64,000 nucleotides of DNA from Oscillospiraceae bacterium HV4-5-C5C (GCA_012034405.1 JAAVLZ010000006.1:1-64000), one strand, 5' to 3'. Numbered from the stretch's first letter, positions 45,228-54,551 are shown. The notes: generated by a model not told the origin, from the letters alone. Made by a program: numbers and translations.

Positions 45228-45722
45228 GTGGGCCCAATTAAACCTGACAAAAATACGCTCCCTGCGGATCCTTCCCGGGAAATCGCCTGGTTATTGAGAG
45301 ATATCCATAACATGATCCTGATCCGCTTAAACACGGTGCTGCAGCAATATAATCTCTTTGTCGGGCAGCCCCGCACGCTGGACCTGATCCGGCGCTACCC
45401 CGGTATCACTCAGCGGGAATTAGCTGCCCGCATGCATATTTCTCCGGCAGCACTGTCCGCTTCGCTCAAGCGCCTGGTCAAAAATGACTGGGTCAGCAAG
45501 ACTGTGACCGAGCAGGACCTGCGCAGCCATCGCCTGTATTTAACTGAAGCGGGCGAACAGGTCAATCTGGCCTGTATCCATGATATTGAGCAAATGCATG
45601 AAAATATGCTCAGCGGCCTGGCCGAGGCGGACCGTCAGCAAATGAAGATCTATCTCAACCAGATTTGCAGTAATCTGGCTCGTGAAAACGGGACGTCTTA
45701 TCCCTTCAATGAATCAACCTGA
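45228..45722 (+). CDS. MarR-family transcriptional repressor
   Basis: A regulator of 161-164 residues. Its winged helix spans about 45-115: GQPRTLDLIRRYPGITQREL, the recognition helix ISPAALSASLKRLVKNDWV and the wing DLRSHRLYLTEAG. Dimerisation helices lie at both ends. Start choice is unusual. GTG 45228 lies inside the AGGAGG site (45223-45228), whereas ATT 45237 has ideal 8-base spacing to that site, and no ATG occurs before the middle of helix 1. It should repress itself and the two ABC exporter genes downstream until a ligand, probably an exported drug or lipid, binds. Confidence 0.88.
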   Translation: MGPIKPDKNTLPADPSREIAWLLRDIHNMILIRLNTVLQQYNLFVGQPRTLDLIRRYPGITQRELAARMHISPAALSASLKRLVKNDWVSKTVTEQDLRSHRLYLTEAGEQVNLACIHDIEQMHENMLSGLAEADRQQMKIYLNQICSNLARENGTSYPFNEST

Positions 45723-45755
45723 ATGAATAACTTGAAGAAACGAGGAATCTGTCAA

Positions 45756-47549
45756 ATGAGTGAATCCGCCGTTGCCGCCGCGCCCTTGCACCAACCGGCC
45801 AGCGCTCCTGATAAAAAATCGCTGTTGCGCCGCCTGCTGCATTTTGTGCCGCCCTATACCAAATACGCCATCCTCAGTCCGATCCTGATGATTATTGAGG
45901 TCATGACGGATGTCTACATTCCCCTGCTGATGCGGGATATCATCAATGTCGGCATTGCTCAGAAAGACGTTAGCCTGGTGGTAACGCTGGGCCTTAAAAT
46001 GCTGCTGAGCGCTGTAATCGGTCTGTTCGCCGGCGCGACCTCTTCCCGCATGGGAGCAACGGCTGGCTTTGGCTTTGGCGCCAATCTGCGGAAGGCCATG
46101 TACGCCAAAGTCCAGACCTTCAGCTTTGCTAACCTGGACCGTTTCAGCGTCCCCAGCCTGATCACCCGCCTGACCAATGACTGCAACAATCTGTCCCAGT
46201 CCGGCATGATGGCAGTCCGCATGGGCTTCCGCGCGCCTTTCATGCTGATTTTTGCCTTTGTTATGGCCTTTTCCGTCAATCGGGAACTCGCCGCTATCCT
46301 GGGTCTGGCTATACCGGTCATGGGCGTGCTGGTGTTCCTGATCATGAAATCTGCCGGCCCCAGGTTCTCCCAGTTCCAGCGCCGGATTGATGACCTGAAT
46401 GCCATTGTGCAGGAAAATCTGACCGCTATCCGCATTGTCAAATCCTTTGTCCGCCAGCCGTTTGAAAAACAGCGCTTCAAAAAGGCCAATGATGAACTGC
46501 GCCAGGCAGGCCTTTATGCCATCACGCTGGTGATCTGGATGGGCCCGATCATGACCCTGGTGATGTCAGTCTGTATGATTGCCATTATCTGGTTCGGGGG
46601 CGTGGGCATCACGACCGGCCGCATGCAGGCTGGTGATATCATGAGCTTTCTGACCTACGTGACTCAGATCCTCATCAGCCTGATGATGCTGTCCATGCTT
46701 TTCCTGCAGTTCACCCGCGCCAAAGCCTCTGCTGACCGGGTCCTGGAGGTGATTGAAGCAGACGTGGATCTGACTTCACCGCCTGACGGACTGAAAACGA
46801 TGAAGGATGGCGAAGTCGTCTTTGAGCATGTGTCCTTCAGATATCCCGGCAACCCCGGGGACAGTCTGAGTGATATCAATCTGCGGATTCAGTCTGGCAG
46901 CACGGTTGGGGTGATCGGTTCCACCGGCTCAGCCAAAACCTCACTGGTCCAGCTGATTCCCCGCCTTTATGATGTAAGCGCCGGCGCGGTCAAAATCGGC
47001 GGCGTAGACGTGCGGAAATATGACCTGCGCTTCCTGCGCGACGAAGTATCCGTGGTTTTACAAAAAAATACCCTGTTTTCAGGAACGCTGCGTGAAAACA
47101 TGCAGTGGGGTAATCCTGAGGCCAGTGATCAGGAGATCATCCGGGTGCTCAAGCTGGCGCAGGCCTGGGAATTTATCAAAGACCTGGACGGAGGGCTGGA
47201 CGCGCCGGTTGAGCAGGGCGGCAGCAACTTTTCAGGGGGGCAGCGCCAGCGGCTGTGTATTGCCCGCTCCCTGCTGAAAAACCCCAAAGTCCTGATTCTG
47301 GACGATTCCACCTCAGCGGTAGATATGGCGACTGACGCCAAACTACGGTACGCCTTTACCCATGAGCTGCCTGACCTTACCATCATCATCATCGCTCAGC
47401 GGATCGCTTCAATAGCGGATGCCGATGAGGTCATTGTACTGGATGACGGTCGTATTGACGGAGTCGGGAGGCCGGAGGAACTGCTCAGGAGCAGCCAGAT
47501 CTACCGTGAAGTCTACGAATCCCAGCAGAAAGGGGTGATTGGAGAATGA
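45756..47549 (+). CDS. Heterodimeric ABC exporter, degenerate-site subunit
   Basis: A 597-residue half-transporter with a six-helix membrane domain (about 35-325) and an ATPase domain. Walker A reads GSTGSAKTSL, with alanine where the last glycine is usual. Walker B reads VLILDDSTSAVD, so the catalytic glutamate is aspartate. The signature FSGGQRQRLCIAR is intact. This is the pattern of the TM287/BmrC-type subunit whose site binds but hardly hydrolyses ATP. ATG 45756 with GAGGAA 8 bases upstream is preferred over ATG 45723. It overlaps the next gene by 4 bases (ATGA). Confidence 0.92.
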   Translation: MSESAVAAAPLHQPASAPDKKSLLRRLLHFVPPYTKYAILSPILMIIEVMTDVYIPLLMRDIINVGIAQKDVSLVVTLGLKMLLSAVIGLFAGATSSRMGATAGFGFGANLRKAMYAKVQTFSFANLDRFSVPSLITRLTNDCNNLSQSGMMAVRMGFRAPFMLIFAFVMAFSVNRELAAILGLAIPVMGVLVFLIMKSAGPRFSQFQRRIDDLNAIVQENLTAIRIVKSFVRQPFEKQRFKKANDELRQAGLYAITLVIWMGPIMTLVMSVCMIAIIWFGGVGITTGRMQAGDIMSFLTYVTQILISLMMLSMLFLQFTRAKASADRVLEVIEADVDLTSPPDGLKTMKDGEVVFEHVSFRYPGNPGDSLSDINLRIQSGSTVGVIGSTGSAKTSLVQLIPRLYDVSAGAVKIGGVDVRKYDLRFLRDEVSVVLQKNTLFSGTLRENMQWGNPEASDQEIIRVLKLAQAWEFIKDLDGGLDAPVEQGGSNFSGGQRQRLCIARSLLKNPKVLILDDSTSAVDMATDAKLRYAFTHELPDLTIIIIAQRIASIADADEVIVLDDGRIDGVGRPEELLRSSQIYREVYESQQKGVIGE

Positions 47550-49534
47550 ATCAGACCGCAAAATCAGTCCCGGTTCCCCCCGTGAAGGCCGGCCAGCCGG
47601 CCCGCCGCACCAAATACGCGTCTGACACGCAGGGCGGCGGCCCCGGTGGCGGGCGGCCTAAATTTGCCCGGCCGGAGAAACCGCTGGAAACTCTGTGGCG
47701 CCTGGCATACTATATGAAGGGCCATTATTACATGCTGATTTTAGGGCTGCTCTTTGCAGGCCTGTCCTCGGCAGGCTCCGTGGCGGCCAATTATCTGCTC
47801 AAACCGATCCTGAACGCATTGGTCTACGGCGGCACCATGGCCAAAGCCCTGCCAATGATTGCCGGTATGGCGGTCATCTTCCTGTGCAGCGGCTTATTTC
47901 AATATGTCAGCAGCAATCTGATGGTCCATCTGTCGCAGAATACGGTGCATAACCTTCGCCGTCATCTTTTTGACAAACTGGAAGATATGCCCATTCAGTT
48001 TTTTGATACCCATAACCACGGCGATCTGATGAGCAGCTTCACCAACGATGTGGACAACATCAGTCAGGCGCTGGACCAAAGCCTGGTGCAGATCTTTACC
48101 GGTGCCATCAGCTTTATCGGCACCTTTGCCATGATGCTGTACTTAAGTCCGCTGCTGACCCTCACGGTGGTAGCCATGCTGGCGGTCATGCTGCTGCTGG
48201 TGAAAGTCATTACTTCCCGCTCCGCCCGCTACTTCCGGGCCCAACAGGCGGAACTGGCTGATCTGAACGGCTATATTGAGGAAATGACGGAGGGCCAGAA
48301 GGTCATCAAGGTTTTCAATCATGAAGCTGAGGCCCGCCGGGATTTTGAGACCAAAAATGAGGCGCTGCGGCAGGCCAGCACCAACGCGCAGACTTTTGCG
48401 GTCATCCTGATGCCCATTATGGGCAACCTGTCCTATGTGCAGTACGGGATAACCGCGGTCCTGGGCGCTATCCTGGCTATCAATGGCCGGATGGATATCG
48501 GTACAATCGGAGCCTATCTGCAGTATACCCGCAGCTTCAGTCAGCCCATCACACAGATTTCTAACCAGTTCAACATGCTGATTGCAGCGCTGGCCGGTGC
48601 GGAGCGGGTATTTAAGATCATGGACCAGCCGGCGGAACAAGATGACGGAGATGTCCGCCGGGTGACCTATCAGGAGCTGACGGAGGCAGAGCGGCAGCAA
48701 CTGCAGGCTACTGGCTGGACCCCGGAACAGCATAACGGCAAAACCCCGGCTTTCTGGCGGGTGCCGGCTCGGGCAGACCAGCCGGCGGCCATCCGGCCGA
48801 TTTACGGCGACATCCGGTTGAGTGACGTGAGCTTTGGTTATGTGCCCGGACAGACGGTACTTAAGCACATCAGTCTGTACGCCAGGCCGGGGCAGAAAAT
48901 CGCCTTTGTCGGTTCAACCGGCGCAGGAAAAACCACCATCACCAATCTGCTCAACCGGTTTTACGACATCAGGGAAGGCGAAGTTCTCTTTGACGGGATT
49001 GATATCCGCCGCATCCGCAAATCTGATCTGCGGCAGCTGCTGGGGATGGTACTGCAGGATGTCCATTTGTTCCGGGGGAGTATCGCGGACAACATCCGCT
49101 ATGGCAAACTGGACGCGACAGATGAGGAAATCCACCAGGCGGCCAGAATAGCGAACGCAGATACCTTTATCCGCCATCTGCCAGAAGGTTATAACACGGT
49201 CCTGACAGCTGATGGCAGCAACCTGTCACAGGGCCAGCGACAGCTGGTTTCCATTGCCCGCGCCGCCGTGGCCGATCCCCTGATTTTGATCCTGGACGAA
49301 GCTACCTCCTCCATTGATACCCGGACAGAACGCCTGATTGAACTGGGTATGAATCGGTTAATGGAAGGGCGCACGGTTTTTGCCATTGCCCACCGTCTCA
49401 GCACGGTTCGCCATTCTGATGCTATCCTGGTGCTGGAGCACGGCGAAATCATTGAACGCGGCGAACATGACAGTCTGATGGCCGAAAAGGGACGCTACTA
49501 TGAATTGAATGTGGGCAAAGCGGAGCTTGACTGA
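47546..49534 (+). CDS. Heterodimeric ABC exporter, catalytic subunit
   Basis: The 662-residue partner of the preceding gene. A Gly/Pro/Arg-rich N-terminal segment of about 45 residues precedes the six-helix domain (about 55-345). The ATPase domain is fully canonical: Walker A GSTGAGKTTITNLL, Q-loop VLQDVHLF, signature NLSQGQRQLVSIARA, Walker B LILDEATSSID and H-loop AIAHRLST. An insert of about 50 residues at 370-420 (TYQELTEAERQQLQ) lies between membrane and ATPase domains. MarR linkage suggests multidrug or lipid export. Translation is coupled to the first subunit by ATGA. Confidence 0.92.
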   Translation: MNQTAKSVPVPPVKAGQPARRTKYASDTQGGGPGGGRPKFARPEKPLETLWRLAYYMKGHYYMLILGLLFAGLSSAGSVAANYLLKPILNALVYGGTMAKALPMIAGMAVIFLCSGLFQYVSSNLMVHLSQNTVHNLRRHLFDKLEDMPIQFFDTHNHGDLMSSFTNDVDNISQALDQSLVQIFTGAISFIGTFAMMLYLSPLLTLTVVAMLAVMLLLVKVITSRSARYFRAQQAELADLNGYIEEMTEGQKVIKVFNHEAEARRDFETKNEALRQASTNAQTFAVILMPIMGNLSYVQYGITAVLGAILAINGRMDIGTIGAYLQYTRSFSQPITQISNQFNMLIAALAGAERVFKIMDQPAEQDDGDVRRVTYQELTEAERQQLQATGWTPEQHNGKTPAFWRVPARADQPAAIRPIYGDIRLSDVSFGYVPGQTVLKHISLYARPGQKIAFVGSTGAGKTTITNLLNRFYDIREGEVLFDGIDIRRIRKSDLRQLLGMVLQDVHLFRGSIADNIRYGKLDATDEEIHQAARIANADTFIRHLPEGYNTVLTADGSNLSQGQRQLVSIARAAVADPLILILDEATSSIDTRTERLIELGMNRLMEGRTVFAIAHRLSTVRHSDAILVLEHGEIIERGEHDSLMAEKGRYYELNVGKAELD

Positions 49535-49545
49535 AGCGGCTTTTC

Positions 49546-49574
49546 TTGCCTGCAAGATCGTAAATCAGTATAAT
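49546..49574 (+). promoter_or_regulatory. Sigma-A promoter of purA
   Basis: TTGCCT at 49546-49551, exactly 17 bases, then a perfect TATAAT at 49569-49574. The start point would be near 49581, giving a leader of about 140 bases that contains the paired hairpins described separately. Confidence 0.7.
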
Positions 49575-49609
49575 CATTTTGTTAAAGCGACAGGGGGACA
49601 CAGTCTGCA

Positions 49610-49706
49610 GCTTCCCCGGGCGGCCGCTAGGGCTGACCGGGGAAGCGACTGTGATTCTGCCGGCATGAGTTTACCGGGGCCAAACTTACCCCGGGCCGGC
49701 CTTTTT
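49610..49706 (+). promoter_or_regulatory. Attenuator-like leader of purA
   Basis: Hairpin 1 is a perfect 10-base stem, GCTTCCCCGG (49610-49619) with CCGGGGAAGC (49637-49646). Hairpin 2 pairs CCGGGG (49674-49679) with CCCCGG (49689-49694), extends by GCCGGC (49659-49664) with GCCGGC (49695-49700), and is followed by five T residues at 49702-49706, just before the ribosome site. The arms of hairpins 1 and 2 are complementary to each other, so alternative pairings exist. It matches no riboswitch class I know. Confidence 0.5.
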
Positions 49707-49722
49707 GAGAGGAGAACCAACC

Positions 49723-51003
49723 TTGAGTACTAGAGCAATAGTAGGGATTAACTGGGGAGATGAAGGCAAAGGTCGCATGGTGGATCTGATTGCCGGAGAT
49801 TACGATTATGTGGTCCGTTACCAGGGCGGCAACAATGCCGGACACACCGTGGTCAATCCTTACGGTAAGTTTGTACTGAACCTCTTTCCGTCCGGCATCT
49901 TTAATCCCGGTGTGACGAATGTCCTGGGCAATGGCATGGTCATTGACATTGAGCATCTGGTGCATGAGCATCAGAAGCTGGAAGAGGCAGGCTTCAAGGT
50001 AGACGACAGTCGGCTGCTGATCTCAGACCGCGCCATTATCTGCTTCCCCTTCCACCGGCTGCTGGATGAACTCCAGGAGGACAGCCTGGGCGGCCGCAAA
50101 TTTGGCTCCACCCGCCGCGGAATTGCCTTTGTTTACGGGGATAAGTACATGAAAAAGGGCATTCAGATGGGTGAACTGCTGCTGGGTGAAGCGCATCTGC
50201 GCAGCCGGATTATCCCCTTGGTGGAAGAAAAAAATCTCCTGATTGAAAAGGTCTACGGCGGCCAGCCGGTGGATGCGGAAGAAATGGTGCAATGGGCGCT
50301 GAACTACGGCGGCAAACTGAAGCCTTTCATTAAGGATACCGGCCTGATCCTAGCCCAGGCTATCGCGAACGGCAAATCGGTGCTGTTTGAGGCCCAGCTG
50401 GGCGCGCTGAGGGATGTGGAGTTTGGTATTTACCCCTACACCTCCAGTTCACTGCCGATCGCGGCCTACGCCCCGATTGGCGCGGGTATCCCGGGCGCTA
50501 AACTGGACAGTGTGCTGGGTATCATCAAAGCGTATTCATCTTGTGTCGGAGAAGGCCCCTTTACCTGTGAAATGTTTGGTGAAGCCGCGGATCAGCTGCG
50601 GCAAAGCGGCGCGGAGTACGGTGCGGCGACCGGCCGCCCCCGCAGAGTCGGTGGCTTTGATGTGGTAGCCAGCCGTTATGGTGTGCGCGTTCAGGCGGCG
50701 ACCGAGCTGGCTTTGACCAAGCTGGATATCCTTTCTCCCATGAAACAGATTCCGGTCTGTACCGCGTATAAGTACAAAGGTGAGCTGCTGCATGATTTCC
50801 CCTTCCCAGGTATCCTGGATGACTGTGAGCCGGTGGTGGAATACTGGGACGGCTGGAACTGCGACATCAGCGGCGTGCGGACCTTTGCGGATCTGCCCCA
50901 GGCCGCGCGGGATTATGTCCTCAAAATCGAACAGCTGATGAGCTGCCCGGTTACCTATATCTCTGTGGGAGCAGAGCGCGACGCCATTATCCGCCGCGGC
51001 TGA
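49723..51003 (+). CDS. purA: Adenylosuccinate synthetase
   Basis: Makes adenylosuccinate from IMP, GTP and aspartate, the first step to AMP. The 426 residues have the N-terminal GTP/IMP motif INWGDEGKGRMVD, GGNNAGHTVV, the STRRGIAFVYGDK region, EAQLGALRDVEFG, the TGRPRRVGGFD segment and the closing SVGAERDAII. The start is TTG 49723, which has GAGAGGAG 8 bases upstream. A TTG at 49705 overlaps the T run of the leader terminator and is rejected. It has its own promoter and a structured leader. glmS follows after 46 bases. Confidence 0.94.
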   Translation: MSTRAIVGINWGDEGKGRMVDLIAGDYDYVVRYQGGNNAGHTVVNPYGKFVLNLFPSGIFNPGVTNVLGNGMVIDIEHLVHEHQKLEEAGFKVDDSRLLISDRAIICFPFHRLLDELQEDSLGGRKFGSTRRGIAFVYGDKYMKKGIQMGELLLGEAHLRSRIIPLVEEKNLLIEKVYGGQPVDAEEMVQWALNYGGKLKPFIKDTGLILAQAIANGKSVLFEAQLGALRDVEFGIYPYTSSSLPIAAYAPIGAGIPGAKLDSVLGIIKAYSSCVGEGPFTCEMFGEAADQLRQSGAEYGAATGRPRRVGGFDVVASRYGVRVQAATELALTKLDILSPMKQIPVCTAYKYKGELLHDFPFPGILDDCEPVVEYWDGWNCDISGVRTFADLPQAARDYVLKIEQLMSCPVTYISVGAERDAIIRRG

Positions 51004-51049
51004 CAGACAGACTGGCTGATAATCAGATAAAAGGAGGACAGGCTGTAAG

Positions 51050-52876
51050 ATGTGTGGCGTAATGGGATACGCGGGGCCGGAGCAGGCCGCGCCGATTTTG
51101 CTGGACGGCCTCAGAAAGCTGGAGTACCGCGGTTATGATTCTGCCGGTATGGCGGTGCTAAATGACGGCAGTATTGAGGTTAAGAAGTGCCGCGGCCGCC
51201 TGCAGCTGCTGTCTAATCTCACGCATGACGGGCAGGATATGCCTGGTCATATCGGCATCGGCCACACCCGCTGGGCTACCCACGGGGAACCGTCGGATGA
51301 GAACAGTCATCCCCACCTGTCTAACAGCGGCCGCTTTGCGATTGTCCACAATGGCATTATTGAAAACTACCAGGCTCTCAAGGACAAACTGATCAGCCGC
51401 GGTTACACCTTTCATTCTGAGACCGATACAGAAGTCATAGCCAATATGATAGAGTATTACGACCAGGGGGATCTGGTACAGACGCTCATCAAGGTGCTGC
51501 ACCGGCTGGAAGGTTCCTACGCGCTGGGCGTCCTCAGTGTGGCGGAGCCTGACCATTTTGTGGCTGTTCGCAAGGATAGTCCCTTGATTGTGGGCCGGGG
51601 CGAGGGCGAGAACTTTATTGCCTCAGATATTCCGGCCGTGCTCAACCGCACCCGGGATGTCTACCTGATGGGTGACAATGAAATTGCGGTCGTGGCAGCA
51701 GACGGCGTCCGCTTTTTCAACATGGACGCGGAAGAAGTCGAAAAAGATATCTATCACGTGGAATGGGATGTCTCCGCTGCGGAAAAGGGCGGTTATGAGC
51801 ACTTCATGATGAAAGAAATCATGGAGCAGCCCAAGGCCCTGCGTGATACCATAAAGCCGCGGATCAAAAATGGCCGCTTTGTGCTGGATGATCTGAAATT
51901 TGACGCAGACTGGTTGAATTCGCTTGGCCGGATTTATATTGTGGGCTGCGGCTCGGCTTATCATGCCGGCCGGATCGGCAAGGATCTGATTGAAAAAATG
52001 CTGTCTATCCCGGTTGAAGTGGATATAGCCTCTGAATTCCGCTACCGCAACCCGCTGCTGGGGCCGGATCAGCTGGTCATTATTATCAGCCAGTCCGGAG
52101 AGACCGCGGACACGCTGGCCGCCCTGCGTGAAGCCAAAAAACACGGAGCCAGGACGCTGGGCATCGTCAATGTGGTGGGCTCCTCCATTGCCCGGGAAGC
52201 GGATTATGTCCTATATACCTGGGCCGGCCCGGAAATCGCGGTGGCTACCACCAAAGCATATACCTGCCAGATCGCGGCGCTGGAAATCCTGACCGCCTAT
52301 CTGGGACAGGAGACCGGCCGCCTGAGTGACGACCAGCTGCAGCGCCTGCAGGCAGATCTGCTGTCGCTGCCGGTCCTGCTCAAGGACCAGCTGGAACGGC
52401 CGGAGGATGTACAGTACCTCGCTTCGCAGTTTTTTAACTGCAAGGATATCTTTTTTATCGGCCGGGCTCTGGATTACTCCCTGACCCTGGAAGGATCGCT
52501 GAAGCTCAAGGAGATCTCCTACATCCATTCGGAGGCTTCCGCCGCCGGCGAACTGAAGCACGGCACGATCTCTCTGATCCAGAAAGGCACCCTGGTCATT
52601 GCGCTGGTGACTCAGCCGCGGCTGCGGGAAAAGATGATCAGCAATATCCGGGAGGTGAAAGCCCGCGGAGCCGTGGTGCTGGCTGTAGCGCTGGAGGATG
52701 ACAGCGCGATTGCCGATACCGCGGATTACGTGATCCGGATTCCGCATGTTTCCCCGGATCTGGAGCCGATTGCCGGGATCATACCGCTGCAGCTCTTTGC
52801 TTATTATGTAGCAGCCCTGAATGGCAATGATGTGGATAAGCCCCGCAACCTGGCCAAGTCGGTCACGGTAGAGTGA
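51050..52876 (+). CDS. glmS: Glutamine-fructose-6-phosphate aminotransferase
   Basis: Makes glucosamine-6-phosphate, the entry to UDP-GlcNAc and peptidoglycan. The 608 residues start MCGVMGYAG, with Cys2 as the glutaminase nucleophile, then RGYDSAGMA, HTRWATHGEPSDENSHPH and the HNGIIENY loop. Two SIS domains follow with GCGSAYHAG, ISQSGETADTL and EGSLKLKEISYIHSEA, ending DKPRNLAKSVTVE with the terminal catalytic lysine region. Only 46 bases separate it from purA, so no glmS ribozyme fits there. AAAGGAGG precedes the ATG by about 13 bases. Confidence 0.96.
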   Translation: MCGVMGYAGPEQAAPILLDGLRKLEYRGYDSAGMAVLNDGSIEVKKCRGRLQLLSNLTHDGQDMPGHIGIGHTRWATHGEPSDENSHPHLSNSGRFAIVHNGIIENYQALKDKLISRGYTFHSETDTEVIANMIEYYDQGDLVQTLIKVLHRLEGSYALGVLSVAEPDHFVAVRKDSPLIVGRGEGENFIASDIPAVLNRTRDVYLMGDNEIAVVAADGVRFFNMDAEEVEKDIYHVEWDVSAAEKGGYEHFMMKEIMEQPKALRDTIKPRIKNGRFVLDDLKFDADWLNSLGRIYIVGCGSAYHAGRIGKDLIEKMLSIPVEVDIASEFRYRNPLLGPDQLVIIISQSGETADTLAALREAKKHGARTLGIVNVVGSSIAREADYVLYTWAGPEIAVATTKAYTCQIAALEILTAYLGQETGRLSDDQLQRLQADLLSLPVLLKDQLERPEDVQYLASQFFNCKDIFFIGRALDYSLTLEGSLKLKEISYIHSEASAAGELKHGTISLIQKGTLVIALVTQPRLREKMISNIREVKARGAVVLAVALEDDSAIADTADYVIRIPHVSPDLEPIAGIIPLQLFAYYVAALNGNDVDKPRNLAKSVTVE

Positions 52877-52921
52877 GACGCCGGACCGGCCGGTGACGGC
52901 CCGGCGCGCCAGCCGCCGCCT

Positions 52922-53683
52922 TTACCGATGTACAGGAATCCGGCGGCTTTGCAGATAGTTTTTCAAATCCTTGATGTTGACCTCTCCATAATGAAACAGA
53001 CTGGCAGCCAGCACGGCGTCTGCCCCGCCTGTCAGGATCGCGTCGGCAAAATCCTCCAGCCGGCCGGCTCCGCCGGACGCGATCAGGGGGACATCCACAG
53101 CCTGGCTGATCAGCCGGTTGAGCTGATTATCAAAGCCGCTGCGCGTGCCGTCGCGGTCCATAGAAGTGAGCAGGATCTCTCCGGCGCCCAGCCGGACGCC
53201 CTCCCGCGCCCATTCCAGGGCGTTGATCCCGGTCGACTGGCTGCCGCCGGCGGTATAGACTTCGTACATATCTGACGCTGGGTTCCAGCGCGCGTCAATC
53301 GCCAGTACGACACACTGACTGCCAAATTCCGCGCTGGCCTCCCGCAGCAGCTCCGGGCGGTGAACCGCCGCGGAGTTGAGGCTGACTTTATCCGCGCCGG
53401 CCAGCAGCAGACGACGGATATCGCTGAGCTGCCGGATTCCGCCCCCCACCGTAAAGGGGATAAAAACCTGAGCTGCGACCTGCCGGACGACCTCAGCCAT
53501 GGTATCGCGGCCTTCCAGGGTGGCGGTGATGTCCAAGAAGACCAGCTCATCCGCGCCGGCGGCGTTATACCGGGCCGCGCATTCAACCGGATCTCCCGCG
53601 TCGCGGAGGGAGACAAAATTGATTCCTTTGACCACCCGGCCATCTTTGACATCCAGACAGGGTATGACACGTTTGGAAAGCAT
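52922..53683 (-). CDS. hisF: Imidazole glycerol phosphate synthase cyclase subunit HisF
   Basis: The cyclase half of the HisFH enzyme, making imidazole glycerol phosphate and AICAR in histidine synthesis. The 253-residue TIM barrel begins [20 protein letters not shown] with the catalytic Asp, has [11 protein letters not shown], the second catalytic Asp in [22 protein letters not shown] and IASGGAG. The open frame continues 50 codons upstream, but the family start and a GAGGGA site point to ATG 53683. It begins one base after the hisH stop. No other his gene is in the window. Confidence 0.95.
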   Translation of the reverse strand: MLSKRVIPCLDVKDGRVVKGINFVSLRDAGDPVECAARYNAAGADELVFLDITATLEGRDTMAEVVRQVAAQVFIPFTVGGGIRQLSDIRRLLLAGADKVSLNSAAVHRPELLREASAEFGSQCVVLAIDARWNPASDMYEVYTAGGSQSTGINALEWAREGVRLGAGEILLTSMDRDGTRSGFDNQLNRLISQAVDVPLIASGGAGRLEDFADAILTGGADAVLAASLFHYGEVNIKDLKNYLQSRRIPVHR

Positions 53684-53684
53684 C

Positions 53685-54335
53685 TTACAGTCCCTCGCTT
53701 TCTTGAATGCCGGCATCCCGCAAAAAGGCCTGCAGGATGGCCAGTCCTGTGACCCCGCTCTTTTCCGGGTGAAACTGGACTGCGTGCAGGTTGCCCCGCC
53801 GGATGGCGGCGCAGAACGGCTGACCGTAATCACAGCTCGCGCTGATCACGGCGGAATCAACAGGATCAGCATAATAGGAGTGTACAAAATACACCTGTGA
53901 CTGGTCCTGGAGGATGTCATCCGGATTGAGGGGATTGACTTTGATGGTGTTCCAGCCCATATGGGGAACCTTCAGGCGGGAACCATCCGCACTGCTCAGG
54001 TTTTCAGGGAAGCGGCGGACCCGACCCGGCAGCAGGCCCAGTCCGGGCTGCCGCCCTTCATCACTGCCCTCAAACAGCAGCTGTAGCCCCAGGCAGATGC
54101 CTAAAAACGGCAGGCGGCCGTCCTGGGCCAGGCAAATGAGCGCCGGGGCCAGCCCGCTGGCCCGGAGGCTATTGGCCGCGTCATCAAACGCGCCAACGCC
54201 GGGCAGGATAACCGCCCCCGCAGTTTCCAGATCCTGCGGCTTGGTGGCAATCAGATAGTCTGCTCCAAGATAATGCAGACTGTTAGCGACACTGGCCAAA
54301 TTGCCGCGTCCATAGTCAACGATTGCGACTTTCAT
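53685..54335 (-). CDS. hisH: Imidazole glycerol phosphate synthase glutaminase subunit HisH
   Basis: The class I glutaminase half of HisFH, feeding ammonia to HisF. The 216 residues carry [16 protein letters not shown], the [10 protein letters not shown] oxyanion strand, the nucleophile elbow [13 protein letters not shown] with the catalytic cysteine, and [10 protein letters not shown] with His and Glu of the triad. A GGGGGAAAA ribosome site precedes the ATG. The hisH-hisF order and 1-base gap imply a coupled pair. A diverged HisFH pair can also serve in surface-sugar amination, but both proteins here look like standard biosynthetic members. Confidence 0.94.
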   Translation of the reverse strand: MKVAIVDYGRGNLASVANSLHYLGADYLIATKPQDLETAGAVILPGVGAFDDAANSLRASGLAPALICLAQDGRLPFLGICLGLQLLFEGSDEGRQPGLGLLPGRVRRFPENLSSADGSRLKVPHMGWNTIKVNPLNPDDILQDQSQVYFVHSYYADPVDSAVISASCDYGQPFCAAIRRGNLHAVQFHPEKSGVTGLAILQAFLRDAGIQESEGL

Positions 54336-54522
54336 GACAAGTTTTCCCCCTTGACCGGTCCGCCGGCGCTAGTGCTGACTGAACTGGTTGCTTTAGTGCT
54401 TTATTGTACCACACAGGTAAACCAAAGCGGTATCCAAGGTCGCAGCTGCTACTGAAATTCGGTTACGGCAGACGCTGCCGGTTAATCCGGCAATCCCGGC
54501 AGGCAATTGGTAACATAACTAT

Positions 54523-54551
54523 TTAGTAAATCAGCTTTTACAGCTTATAAT
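54523..54551 (+). promoter_or_regulatory. Candidate suf operon promoter
   Basis: TTAGTA at 54523-54528, a 17-base spacer and a perfect TATAAT at 54546-54551. The leader to sufC would be about 170 bases. Confidence 0.45.

Noticed and set aside
49610-49706. Cobalamin or purine riboswitch in the purA leader
   Set aside because: A GGGGAAGCGACTGTGA stretch superficially resembles part of a B12 element, but the conserved core boxes are missing, and no purine-aptamer loops are present.
51004-51049. glmS ribozyme
   Set aside because: Only 46 bases separate purA and glmS, too short for the ribozyme, and no core motif is present.
54395-54425. TGTGGTA half-site shared by the hisH upstream region and the aro palindrome
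   Set aside because: Only one seven-base half is shared, with no dyad at hisH; too weak to claim a common regulator.
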